13,635 bases of DNA, taken from positions 1 through 13,635 of the forward strand of contig JAITON010000023.1 of assembly GCA_031289935.1 (NCBI GenBank), given 5' to 3'. Origin of the DNA: Treponema sp. GTDB lineage: Bacteria > Spirochaetota > Spirochaetia > Treponematales > Breznakiellaceae. This document shows, in pieces, positions 5,729 to 13,120 of the stretch (the stretch's first letter is position 1; each line of letters opens with the position of its first letter). Both the position numbers and the translations under genes were made by a program. A model generated the notes under the pieces. It was not told the DNA's origin. It was given only the letters and a program-made list of their open reading frames with translations, and ran no database searches.

Positions 5729-7273
5729 GCCGGAATAGAACTGAAGGAGCTGGACAAAACCCGAGAGCCGGGCGTAATCACCGGCAATCCGCTGGTTAAT
5801 AGGGACCCGGGATACCATGCTCAGTTCCCGCCAGTTGATGATGATCTCTCCGGGCTTCTTCTGGCAGTCCTCCGCCAGGTTTCTGAGGTGCCGGGCCATG
5901 ACATTATAGGCCTGGGCCGCGATGTTGATGAGCTCCAGGGCCCGTTCGTCAATACCGTCTACCATGGCGGCAATGTACCGCGCCTGGGCCGGATCGTGGT
6001 CCACCCTGAGCAGGGCGGTGTTGAGCCGGGGGCCGTCCCTCCCGGCCTCTCCCAGGGACTCGTCCAGGTCAACAATACCCCCGGAAAGCCCCTTGACCGC
6101 GTAAAGGGCCTCGGACATTTCCCGGGAAAGGGCCTGGCTAGTCCACTGCCCCCGGACCAGAACGATGTCGCAGAGTTCCTGGAGTTCCCGGCTCTGGAAA
6201 TCCTCCAGAAATGCCGCCAGGTAATTGATCCCCGGCGCATAGACAAAGCCGTCCAGGCCCCGGCGCCGGATACTTTCGGAAAATTTGAGGGTGTAATAGT
6301 TGAGGCGGTTCACTTCGGCGACGCCAAAGACGGAAACCGCCTGGGAAGCAATGAGGACATCCCGCTGGCTCTCGACAATCCTGCCGATCACCTTCTGGGC
6401 CTCGGCCCGCTTGATTTCGAGCCAGGTTTCCGCCAGATGTTCCTCCGGTACCTTGGAGACCTGCACCCAGAGCGGGTTTTTGATGGTGTACTGGACCATA
6501 AGATCCAGGATACCGGAGCCCTGTAAGTCCCGAAGCGTGCGGACCATACCGGCAAAGGACTCCAGGTCCAGAACCTGCGCGCCGGCCACGGTATTGACGA
6601 TACCTGCCGCGTTCTTCCAATCGCCGTTGGGGTCCAGGGGAGGGATAAGCAGCATGAAGGCCGCCAGGTCCTTGACCAGTCCCGCCGCCTTGGCGGAGCC
6701 GAATTTGGGCTCGTAGCCGGGATGAGCCTGGAAATGTTCATCAAATTTGGCCAGCAGGGCCGTGTAATTAAAGCCCGCCAGACGCAGCAGGGCCTGAATC
6801 AGGGTATAACAGCGGTCAATAGCGGTAATCCGGCCCCGGTCAAAGGCATCGGTCATGACTTGCAGGTCCCCTTTGAGCTCCCCGGTCAGAGCCAGGCCCT
6901 TATCCCCCTGCGATTCGTTTGCGGACCGCTGCGATTCGCTTGCGGACCGTTGCTCAATGGCCTGGGGAGAGAGCCGCCGGACCGCTTCCCGGGCGGCGGG
7001 GCTCAGGAAGGTTTCCACCGTAACGGTCTTGAGCCAATTCAGCCTGATTTTATCCTGAATCAGGGCCTGGAGCGGGTACAGCATCTTCGAAAGGCTGTGG
7101 AACACCTGGGCCAGATCGCTCTCGAATTCCTCGCTCCGGACCTTGTAGAACCGGGCGTACTTATTCTGGGAGAGGTCCCGTTGCAGCTTCTGGAGCAGGA
7201 TCCTCCGGTCTGTATCGTCCTCGTTCCCGCCGGCAATAAAGCTGAACACCTTATTCAAAATATCTTCTGCCAT
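5714..7273 (-). CDS. Large conserved-looking protein of unknown function (spirochaete-type)
   Basis: A 519-residue soluble protein with no signal peptide and no membrane segment, mostly helical and rich in Leu, Ala and charged residues. It begins MAEDILNKVFSFIAGGNEDD, followed by basic helical sequence (KLQRDLSQNKYARFYKVRSE). The pattern resembles a family restricted to spirochaetes that I remember as DUF5312; this is from memory, and the function is unknown. Around residues 109-123 (of the ATG-started protein) a 21-bp tandem duplication gives QRSASES-QRSANES, a likely flexible linker. I chose the ATG at 7271-7273 rather than the in-frame TTG at 7303, because the TTG would overlap the -35 box of a good promoter. 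With the ATG, the mRNA would have almost no leader. It is convergent with rimO and divergent from the oad operon, so it stands alone. Possible roles (scaffold, structural, regulatory) cannot be told apart here. Confidence 0.7.
   Translation of the reverse strand: MAEDILNKVFSFIAGGNEDDTDRRILLQKLQRDLSQNKYARFYKVRSEEFESDLAQVFHSLSKMLYPLQALIQDKIRLNWLKTVTVETFLSPAAREAVRRLSPQAIEQRSASESQRSANESQGDKGLALTGELKGDLQVMTDAFDRGRITAIDRCYTLIQALLRLAGFNYTALLAKFDEHFQAHPGYEPKFGSAKAAGLVKDLAAFMLLIPPLDPNGDWKNAAGIVNTVAGAQVLDLESFAGMVRTLRDLQGSGILDLMVQYTIKNPLWVQVSKVPEEHLAETWLEIKRAEAQKVIGRIVESQRDVLIASQAVSVFGVAEVNRLNYYTLKFSESIRRRGLDGFVYAPGINYLAAFLEDFQSRELQELCDIVLVRGQWTSQALSREMSEALYAVKGLSGGIVDLDESLGEAGRDGPRLNTALLRVDHDPAQARYIAAMVDGIDERALELINIAAQAYNVMARHLRNLAEDCQKKPGEIIINWRELSMVSRVPINQRIAGDYARLSGFVQLLQFYSGPQAS
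6909..6950 (-). repeat. Two tandem 21-bp units inside the 519-aa gene
   Basis: Units 6909-6929 and 6930-6950 differ at two bases (T/C and C/T) and encode the doubled heptapeptide with SES/NES; three bases of a third unit follow. The frame is preserved. Confidence 0.8.
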
Positions 7274-7279
7274 GTCCCC

Positions 7280-7308
7280 AGTATAACCCAAATCTCCCGG
7301 CAAGGCAA
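7280..7308 (-). promoter_or_regulatory. Promoter giving a near-leaderless mRNA
   Basis: On the minus strand, TTGCCT (7303-7308), 17-base spacer, TATACT (7280-7285), then GGGGAC and the ATG (7271-7273). The usual 6-7 base distance from the -10 box puts transcription start at or one base from the A of the ATG. No usable ribosome site exists between them. Confidence 0.55.
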
Positions 7309-7328
7309 GCCGGCGGGCAAGCCGGCGG
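7305..7328. repeat. Two tandem 12-bp units
   Basis: GCAAGCCGGCGG occurs at 7305-7316 and again at 7317-7328, overlapping the -35 box of the minus-strand promoter. The rest of 7329-7390 is GC-rich with no gene or signal I can see. Confidence 0.6.
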
Positions 7329-7390
7329 GACCGTAGCCTCCGCCCATCGAACCGGCCGAAGGGCCCTGCCTCAGGGTAAGCCCCCCGCGC

Positions 7391-7423
7391 AGAACAACCG
7401 GGACTCCAAGAGCCGGCTGTTCT
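7391..7423. repeat. Inverted repeat at the left edge of the 42-bp array
   Basis: AGAACA-n-CCGG (7391-7401) pairs with CCGG-n-TGTTCT (7413-7423) with one mismatch and an 11-base centre. Its right arm contains the first bases of the array's unit sequence, so it may mark the array boundary. Confidence 0.45.
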
Positions 7424-7774
7424 GTTCAGAAGTCAAATCATTCTGTTCTAGATAGAAATATGTCTGTTCAGAAGTCAAATCATTCTGTTCCAGATAGAAA
7501 GATGTCTGTTCAGAAGTCAAATCATGCTGTTCTAGATAGAAAGATGTCTATTCGAAAGTCAAATCTTTCTGTTCTGAATAGAAATATGTCTGTTCTAAGG
7601 TCAAATATTTATGTTCTGGATAGAAATATGTCTGTTCAAAAGTCAAATCATTCTGTTCTGAATAGAAAAATGTCTGTTCTGAAGTCAAATCATGCTGTTC
7701 TGAATAGAAATATGTCTGTTCAAAAGGCAAATCTTTATGTTCTAAACAACAAGATGTCTGTTCAGAACAGCATG
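7421..7774. repeat. Tandem array: eight 42-bp units (sixteen 21-bp half-units) plus a partial unit
   Basis: Units begin at 7421, 7463, 7505, 7547, 7589, 7631, 7673 and 7715, all exactly 42 bp, then a partial unit 7757-7774. Each unit has two 21-bp halves, both starting TCTGTTC or nearly so: an A half (TCTGTTCAGAAGTCAAAT...) and a B half (TCTGTTCTGAATAGAAAT...). Both contain a small dyad, TTC-A-GAA in A and TTCT-nnnn-AGAA in B. Because the period is a multiple of three, frames run open through it on both strands (SVQKSNH/SVLDRNM heptads on plus; EQTYFYS/EQHDLTS heptads on minus), but no start has a ribosome site. Substitutions fall at all codon positions. The array is AT-rich inside GC-rich surroundings, in the divergent region upstream of oadGAB. 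Its role is unknown. Confidence 0.9.
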
Positions 7775-7913
7775 ATTGCATGCCGGAGCAAACCAACCGG
7801 GGCGCCGGGCCGGCGGGGGCCTCCCGCGAAGACACGGCGGCGCCTAGGACGGGGCGCTTCGAGCCTCGCAACCGGCCTCGCCCGCTCCAGTATCCGGGCA
7901 GCCGGTGGCGCGG

Positions 7914-7942
7914 TTGCACTTTTTTTCAAAAAACGCTATGCT
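7914..7942 (+). promoter_or_regulatory. sigma70-type promoter of the oad operon
   Basis: TTGCAC (7914-7919), 17-base spacer made of T and A tracts, TATGCT (7937-7942). Start is predicted near 7949, about 43 bases before the oadG ATG. The stretch 7775-7913 between the array and this promoter is GC-rich and shows no gene. Confidence 0.65.
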
Positions 7943-7944
7943 CT

Positions 7945-7963
7945 GCCTAGGCTTTGCCTAGGC
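7945..7963. promoter_or_regulatory. Doubled GCCTAGGC palindrome at the oad start site
   Basis: Perfect 8-bp palindromes at 7945-7952 and 7956-7963 are 11 bp apart, one helical turn, on the same face of the DNA and right over the predicted transcription start. This is a plausible repressor operator for the oad genes. In RNA the two copies could also pair with each other as a hairpin with a 3-base loop. Confidence 0.5.
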
Positions 7964-7991
7964 TGGGCCCGTAATTATCAGAGGAGGCTTT

Positions 7992-8243
7992 ATGACGGTA
8001 GATGCAATGCTCGAACAGAGCGGCGTGCTCACCCTGCTCGGCATGGGAATCGTGTTTTTCTTTCTCGTCATTCTGATTGTGGTGGTCAGTCTGATGGGTA
8101 AGCTTGTCCAGGCCCTGGAGCAGGATAGGGATGGCCGGCCCCTGGGGGGGGCTGCCGGCTTGGCGGCCCAGGCGGCTGATCATGGGGCGGTAACGGCGGC
8201 CATCACCGCGGCGGTTACCGAGTATCGCAAGACCCGTGTATAG
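7992..8243 (+). CDS. oadG: Oxaloacetate decarboxylase gamma subunit (small membrane subunit)
   Basis: An 83-residue protein with one N-terminal membrane helix at about residues 12-36 (VLTLLGMGIVFFFLVILIVV) and a short, Ala-rich hydrophilic tail (AAITAAVTEYRKTR). The GMGxVFxFLxxLI pattern followed by a variable Ala/Pro-rich tail is typical of OadG, which anchors the alpha subunit to the beta subunit and helps assembly; in studied enzymes the tail end binds zinc. Here the usual Pro-rich middle is short and I see no His-rich end. The ribosome site AGAGGAGG sits 5 bases before the ATG. It is the first gene of oadG-oadA-oadB. A 5-bp hairpin (8242-8254) straddles its stop codon and may tune expression between subunits. 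Confidence 0.8.
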   Translation: MTVDAMLEQSGVLTLLGMGIVFFFLVILIVVVSLMGKLVQALEQDRDGRPLGGAAGLAAQAADHGAVTAAITAAVTEYRKTRV

Positions 8244-8299
8244 CCCCAAGGGCTGAACGGTTACGTAAGTATATTCTATAATATATAGGAGTGAATGAT

Positions 8300-10408
8300 A
8301 TGGTCAGGAAGGTACAGTTAACGGATTTGGTTCTGCGGGATGCCCACCAGTCGCTCTTTGCGACCCGGATGGTTACGGCGGACATGCTTCCCATCTGCGG
8401 CAAGCTCGACCAGGTGGGATTTTTTGCGCTGGAAGCCTGGGGAGGGGCCACGTTCGACTCCGCTATCCGCTTCCTCAACGAGGACCCCTGGGAGCGGCTC
8501 AAGAAGCTTAAAGCAGCCCTGCCTAACACCAAGATCATGATGCTCCTGCGGGGCCAGAATCTCCTGGGCTATAGACACTACGCTGATGATGTGGTGGCTA
8601 AGTTCGTGGAATACGCCGCCCGGGACGGGGTGGATATCTTCCGTATCTTTGACGCGGTGAACGATCCCCGGAATTTCAAGGCCGCCGCCCATGCGGCCAA
8701 GAAGACCGGCAAGCATATTCAGGCGGCTATTTCCTACGCGGTAACTCCCTTTCATACTATCGAAAAGTATGCGGAACTGGCCAAACAGTACGCGGACATC
8801 GGGGCCGACTCCATCTGCATCAAGGATATGTCAGGGCTCTTAAAGCCCTACGTGGCCTACGATCTGGTAAAGGCCATTAAGCAGGTAACGGAGCTCCCGG
8901 TGGAGATCCATTCCCACGCTACCACGGGTATGTCCGTGGCCACGCTGACCAAGGCCGCCGAGGCGGGGGCGGAGATCCTGGATACCACCATTTCCTCCCT
9001 GGCCATGGGCACCAGCCACAGCCCCACGGAAACCATGGTGGAGATCTTCAAGGGTACAGCCTACGACACGGGCCTGGACACCAACCTGCTTCTGGAGATC
9101 GCCGCCTACTTCCGGGAGGTGCGGAAGAACTACAAGAAGTTCGAGTCCAGTTTCATCGGCGCCGATACCCGGATCCTGGTGAGCCAGGTACCCGGCGGCA
9201 TGCTCTCCAACCTGGAAAGCCAGCTTAAAGAGCAGGGCGCCTCCGACAAGATTGACGAGGTGCTCAAGGAAATCGCCCTGGTCCAGAAGGACTCGGGCTA
9301 TCCGCCCCTGGTAACCCCCACGAGTCAGATCGTGGGTACCCAGGCGGTGTTCAACGTGCTCTTTGGCCGTTACAACCGCCTCTCCGGGGAGTTCCAGGAC
9401 CTGATGGCCGGTAAGTACGGCGCCTGCCCGGCCCCCAAGAATGCCGAGGTGGTCAAGAAGGCTCTGGAAAGCCTCAAGATGGATAAGGAAATCACCCACC
9501 GGCCTGCGGACGATATTCCCCCGGAATACAGCAAGCTGGAGGAGGAGGCCGGGAAGCTCCTGGGAACTTCCACGGTAAGCCCCGAAGACGTGCTCACCTA
9601 CGCCATGTTTCCCAAGGTGGCCCCCAACTTCTTCAAGACCCGGGCCGATGGTCCTGTGGTCTTTAAGCCCGAGGCGCCGGATGCGGGAGCGTCCACGGCC
9701 CCTCAGGCTGCCGGCCAGGCGGAACGCTACAGTGTCAACGTGAACGGCGCCGTCTACGACGTGGTAGTGGCGCCGGCAGGTACGGTAGCCATCGCGCCGG
9801 TTTCCGCTGCCGCCCCTCAGACGGCGGCGCCGGTTTCGGCGGCCCCGCCTCCTTTGGCGGCCCCTTCGGGTAGCGTGTTACCCGCCCCGGTGGCCGGTAC
9901 GGTGCTCCGTTACGCGGTGAGCGAAGGCGCTTCGGTTAAGTCCGGCGATACAGTGCTCATTATCGAGAGCATGAAGATGGAGCTGGAGATCAAGTCCACG
10001 GTTACCGGGAAGGTGCATTTCCTCGTGGCCGCCGGTACCCAGGTGGCCTCCCAACAGCCCGTGGCCGAGATCGGCGGCGCTGCGGCGGCTCCGGCAGCCC
10101 CGCTTCCCCCGGCAGCCCCGCCTCCTCCGGCGGCCCCGGCGGCGGTGCCGCTGGCGGTAGCCCCCGGCGCCGCCTCCTCTGGCGGTGCCGCCGGCGGTAG
10201 CACGGTGATCCCTGCCCCGGTGGCAGGGACCGTACTCCGCTATGCGGTAGCTGAAGGCGCGGCGGTCAAGGCTAGCGACACCATCATCATCATCGAGAGC
10301 ATGAAGATGGAGCTGGAGATCAAGTCCACGGTTGCCGGGAAGGTGCATTTCCTCGTGGCCGCCGGTACCCAGGTGGCCTCCCAGCAGGCTATTGCGGAAA
10401 TCGCGTAA
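8300..10408 (+). CDS. oadA: Oxaloacetate decarboxylase alpha subunit with two biotinyl domains
   Basis: A 702-residue biotin enzyme. The N-terminal carboxyltransferase domain (about 1-300) binds the metal and decarboxylates oxaloacetate: TDLVLRDAHQS, with D9-type and D14 residues, catalytic K175 (CIKDMSG) and metal ligands H204 and H206 (HSHATTGM). A PYC-OADA-type helical domain follows to about 460, then YSVNVNGAVYDV and an Ala/Pro linker. Uniquely, there are two biotinyl domains, about 525-592 and 634-702, each with ESMKMELEIKS; the biotinylated lysines are K559 and K669. Usual OadA proteins are near 590-600 residues with one such domain; the extra length is this duplication plus a Pro/Ala/Gly linker. 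The DNA of the two copies is 94/96 identical over 9962-10057 and 10292-10387. The ATG at 8300 is preferred to the GTG at 8291 because AGGAG (8287-8291) would overlap the latter. The partner subunits flank it. Confidence 0.85.
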   Translation: MVRKVQLTDLVLRDAHQSLFATRMVTADMLPICGKLDQVGFFALEAWGGATFDSAIRFLNEDPWERLKKLKAALPNTKIMMLLRGQNLLGYRHYADDVVAKFVEYAARDGVDIFRIFDAVNDPRNFKAAAHAAKKTGKHIQAAISYAVTPFHTIEKYAELAKQYADIGADSICIKDMSGLLKPYVAYDLVKAIKQVTELPVEIHSHATTGMSVATLTKAAEAGAEILDTTISSLAMGTSHSPTETMVEIFKGTAYDTGLDTNLLLEIAAYFREVRKNYKKFESSFIGADTRILVSQVPGGMLSNLESQLKEQGASDKIDEVLKEIALVQKDSGYPPLVTPTSQIVGTQAVFNVLFGRYNRLSGEFQDLMAGKYGACPAPKNAEVVKKALESLKMDKEITHRPADDIPPEYSKLEEEAGKLLGTSTVSPEDVLTYAMFPKVAPNFFKTRADGPVVFKPEAPDAGASTAPQAAGQAERYSVNVNGAVYDVVVAPAGTVAIAPVSAAAPQTAAPVSAAPPPLAAPSGSVLPAPVAGTVLRYAVSEGASVKSGDTVLIIESMKMELEIKSTVTGKVHFLVAAGTQVASQQPVAEIGGAAAAPAAPLPPAAPPPPAAPAAVPLAVAPGAASSGGAAGGSTVIPAPVAGTVLRYAVAEGAAVKASDTIIIIESMKMELEIKSTVAGKVHFLVAAGTQVASQQAIAEIA
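9962..10387 (+). repeat. 330-bp-period internal duplication in oadA
   Basis: Segments 9962-10057 and 10292-10387 differ at two bases only (A/G near 10004, A/G near 10054), and both encode the biotin-attachment half of the domain. Just upstream (the PAPVAGTVLRYAV part) the two copies differ at many synonymous sites. The patchwork suggests a duplication followed by local gene conversion. Confidence 0.9.
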
Positions 10409-10427
10409 TAAGGGGTTAAGGTACACT

Positions 10428-11807
10428 ATGCTGAACTTGAAAAAGAACCCGGTTACGGTCGTTAAAATCTGTCTCCTTTTGCTGGCGGGGGCCTTGCTTT
10501 TCTCCTTGGTGAACGCGGCCTTCTCCCCCAGGGTCCAGGCCGAGGAAAGCGCCGCTGCCGCCCCGGAGAACATTATCCCCGGGAGCGAGGATATCCCGAA
10601 TATTTCCATTGCAAGTTTTGCCCGGAACATTCTGGAAACTACGGGGATCTTTGCCTTTATTACCGACGCGAAGCTCATGCAAACCCCGGCGGGGGAGCCC
10701 ACCACTATCTTCGGCTGGGAGGAACTCCTCATGGTGGCGGTGGGCTTTCTCATCATCTACCTGGGGGCGTTCAAGGGCTTTGAACCCCTGCTGCTGGTTC
10801 CTATCGGCTTTGGGGTGGTCTTTGTCAACATCCCCTTTGCGGGTATGGGGGACGCGCCCCACGGCTTTCTCAACATCATCTACGAAGCTGGGGTGGGCAA
10901 CGAGTTCTTCCCCCTGATCATCTTCATGGGTATTGGCGCGATGACTGACTTTGGGCCCCTGATCGCCAACCCCAAGACGGCCATCCTGGGGGCGGCGGCC
11001 CAGTTCGGGGTCTTCGCCACCCTTATCGGGATAAGCCTGATCAATACCCTGAACATTCCCGGCGTGGTCTTTAACCTCAAGGAGGCCAGCTCCGTGGCTA
11101 TTATCGGCGGGGCCGACGGTCCCACGACCATCTACATCGCCGCCCAGCTCGCGCCCCACCTCCTGGCAACCGTGGCCGTGGCGGCCTATTCCTACATGGC
11201 CCTGGTGCCTATCATTCAGCCGCCCATCATGAAGCTCCTGACGAGCAAGGAGGAGCGGCTCATCAAGATGAAGCAGCTCCGGCCGGTGTCTAAAACCGAG
11301 AAAATTATCTTTCCCCTGGTCGTCTTCGTGCTGGCCCTGCTCCTTATCCCCTCGGCGGCGGCCTTGATCGGCTGCCTCATGTTCGGCAACTTTGTGCGGG
11401 AGTGCGGGGTAATCGAGCGGCTTTCCAAGACCATCCAGAATGAGCTGATGAACATCGTTTCCATCTTCCTCTCCCTGGGCGTGGGCAGCCAGATGACTCC
11501 CGAGAAGTTCCTGAACCCCCAGAGCCTGATCATCATCGTCATGGGGCTTTTCGCCTTCGCCATTGCCACCACCACGGGGATCCTGGTGGCCAAGCTGATG
11601 AACGTCTTCCTCAAGGAGAAGATCAACCCCCTGATCGGCTCCGCCGGGGTGTCGGCGGTGCCTATGGCCGCCCGGGTTTCCAACAAGGTGGGCCTGGAGG
11701 CCGATCCCGGTAACTTCCTGATTATGCACGCCATGGGGCCCAACGTGGCCGGCGTTATCGGCACGGCCATTGCCGCCGGGGTCCTGATCGCGGTCTACGG
11801 GGGGTGA
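10428..11807 (+). CDS. oadB: Oxaloacetate decarboxylase beta subunit (Na+-translocating membrane subunit)
   Basis: A 459-residue polytopic membrane protein. It transfers carboxybiotin from the alpha subunit to water as CO2, driving Na+ out of the cell. Diagnostic motifs: EAGVGNEFFPLIIFMGIGAM and DFGPLIANPKTAILGAAAQFG, SSVAIIGGADGPTTIYIA (its Asp is the key Na+/H+ residue of the family) and IGSAGVSAVPMAARVSNKVG near the C-terminus. About nine to eleven hydrophobic segments are present. The N-terminus has an extra hydrophobic stretch (VKICLLLLAGALLFSLVNAA) before the conserved part, which could be a signal peptide or a first helix; it makes the protein longer than the usual 370-430 residues. 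The ATG at 10428 has AAGG 7 bases upstream and lies 20 bases after oadA. Methylmalonyl-CoA or glutaconyl-CoA decarboxylase beta subunits are homologous, but the OadA partner points to oxaloacetate. Confidence 0.88.
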   Translation: MLNLKKNPVTVVKICLLLLAGALLFSLVNAAFSPRVQAEESAAAAPENIIPGSEDIPNISIASFARNILETTGIFAFITDAKLMQTPAGEPTTIFGWEELLMVAVGFLIIYLGAFKGFEPLLLVPIGFGVVFVNIPFAGMGDAPHGFLNIIYEAGVGNEFFPLIIFMGIGAMTDFGPLIANPKTAILGAAAQFGVFATLIGISLINTLNIPGVVFNLKEASSVAIIGGADGPTTIYIAAQLAPHLLATVAVAAYSYMALVPIIQPPIMKLLTSKEERLIKMKQLRPVSKTEKIIFPLVVFVLALLLIPSAAALIGCLMFGNFVRECGVIERLSKTIQNELMNIVSIFLSLGVGSQMTPEKFLNPQSLIIIVMGLFAFAIATTTGILVAKLMNVFLKEKINPLIGSAGVSAVPMAARVSNKVGLEADPGNFLIMHAMGPNVAGVIGTAIAAGVLIAVYGG

Positions 11808-11815
11808 TGCTTTAG

Positions 11816-13120
11816 ATGACGCCCGAAAGACTGGTACTGCACAAGGGGTCGGTGCTCCCCATGGACTCGGACCGGGTGCTGGGGAACACCGATGTGCTGA
11901 TTGAAGGGGGCCGCATCACTGCGGTCCAGCCCGGCCGGCCTGCCGGGGACTACGGGGACGCCCGGCTGGTCGATTGCAGGGGCAGGTTTATCATGCCGGC
12001 CCTTACGGACATGCACGTTCACCTGTTTAATGATGAATTCCTCGACTACCTCCTCTCCTGGGGGGTTACCACGGTGCTTAACATGTGGGGCTTCCCCAAG
12101 ATTCTGAGATGGCGGGATGAAGTCCGGGCCGGGAAGCGCTTGGGGCCGGATATCTACAGCACGGGGCCCATTATCGACAGCCTGCCTACCTATCCCCTTA
12201 TCAGCCTGGCCCGCACCCGGGAGGAGGCCCGCCGGGCCGTCCTGGAAACCAAGGCTGCGGGCTACGATTTTGTAAAGATCTACAACAATCTGAGCCCGGA
12301 GGTCTACGAAGAGATCGCCAAAACGGCTGCCGGGGCAGGTATTGAAGTAATCGGCCACCTCCCCAACTGCGTCAATGCGGATTATACCGGGGAGGCCCGG
12401 GGGGATTATCCCCTGCGGCAAAAGACCATCGAACATGCCCTTTTTCTGAACGAGTACAACATTGACCCGGCCATCAAAGCGGGGGTTTGGCTGGACCCGA
12501 CCTTTGTGGTGGAGGCCGCCTTCCGGGACGAGGGCTACGCGCTGCCCCCCGAGGTGCTGGCGGAACTGCGGCCCCTTATCGTCAAGTTTTACTGGCGCAT
12601 CGTGGGGGGCCAGCACAAGCAGCCCGTGGAAGGCAGGCAGAAGACCGTCCGCAAAGGCATAGACTATATGGGGGCGCGTTTTAAGGACTTTGCCGCCCGG
12701 GGCGGGAAGCTCCTCATCGGTACCGACTCGGGGTTCCCCCGGGTGGTTCCCGGCTACAGCATGCACCAGGAACTGGCCTACATCGTGGCCCAGGGGCTGA
12801 GTCCCTACGAGGCCCTCCACAGGGCCACTGCCGGAGCGGCCGGGTTTTTGGGCCGGAACGGGGACGCCGGGACGGTGGCAGCGGGGAAGTCTGCCGAGCT
12901 GCTCGTGCTGGACAAGAATCCCCTGGAGGATATCCGTAATACCCTCAGTATCCACGCCCTGGTGAAGCGGGAGCAGTTCTTGAGCGCCCAGGACCTGGCG
13001 GCTATTCGCCGGCGGGCCCGCCGCCGCAGCGAGTTCCAGGTCCACACCGTGTTCCGGCCCTATATGTTCAAGCTGCCCTTTATCATGCTCTTTAAGGGCC
13101 TTTTCCCTAAGAAATCGTGA
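11816..13120 (+). CDS. Amidohydrolase family protein (prolidase/imidazolonepropionase-like)
   Basis: A 434-residue metal-dependent hydrolase with all the core residues of the amidohydrolase superfamily: H67 and H69 (DMHVHL), probable carboxylated bridging lysine K154 (DFVKIY), H181 (VIGHLPN), H207 (IEHALF) and catalytic D304 (IGTDSGF). The N- and C-terminal beta-sandwich pieces are present, the latter ending in the usual GTVAAGKSAELLVLDKNPLE. The set fits the branch annotated as Xaa-Pro dipeptidase or imidazolonepropionase-like; the substrate cannot be read from sequence. No signal peptide. The tail (RPYMFKLPFIMLFKGLFPKK) is hydrophobic and basic, and could be a membrane-associating helix. 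The ATG is 8 bases after the oadB stop, with GGGGG about 10 bases upstream, so it is probably co-transcribed with oadGAB. A link to oxaloacetate metabolism is not obvious. It overlaps mntP by four bases (GTGA). Confidence 0.78.
   Translation: MTPERLVLHKGSVLPMDSDRVLGNTDVLIEGGRITAVQPGRPAGDYGDARLVDCRGRFIMPALTDMHVHLFNDEFLDYLLSWGVTTVLNMWGFPKILRWRDEVRAGKRLGPDIYSTGPIIDSLPTYPLISLARTREEARRAVLETKAAGYDFVKIYNNLSPEVYEEIAKTAAGAGIEVIGHLPNCVNADYTGEARGDYPLRQKTIEHALFLNEYNIDPAIKAGVWLDPTFVVEAAFRDEGYALPPEVLAELRPLIVKFYWRIVGGQHKQPVEGRQKTVRKGIDYMGARFKDFAARGGKLLIGTDSGFPRVVPGYSMHQELAYIVAQGLSPYEALHRATAGAAGFLGRNGDAGTVAAGKSAELLVLDKNPLEDIRNTLSIHALVKREQFLSAQDLAAIRRRARRRSEFQVHTVFRPYMFKLPFIMLFKGLFPKKS

Noticed and set aside
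7421..7774. CRISPR array
   Set aside because: Units are contiguous with no unique spacers, drift gradually in sequence, and no cas genes are near.
7460..8101. A 213-codon plus-strand frame starting in the 42-bp array
   Set aside because: No ribosome site. It runs out of the repeats into GC-rich non-coding sequence and overlaps oadG in a different frame. The opposite strand is open over the repeats too, which shows openness is a by-product of the period.
8254..8282. Internal promoter for oadA (perfect TATAAT at 8277-8282)
   Set aside because: The -35 match is poor, and the start would fall on the oadA ribosome site, removing it. Read-through from the oadG promoter is simpler.
10416..11729. 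A 437-codon minus-strand frame opposite oadB
   Set aside because: Rich in His, Gly and Asp as expected from reversed GC-rich membrane-protein codons. No ribosome site, and oadB is unmistakable on the other strand.
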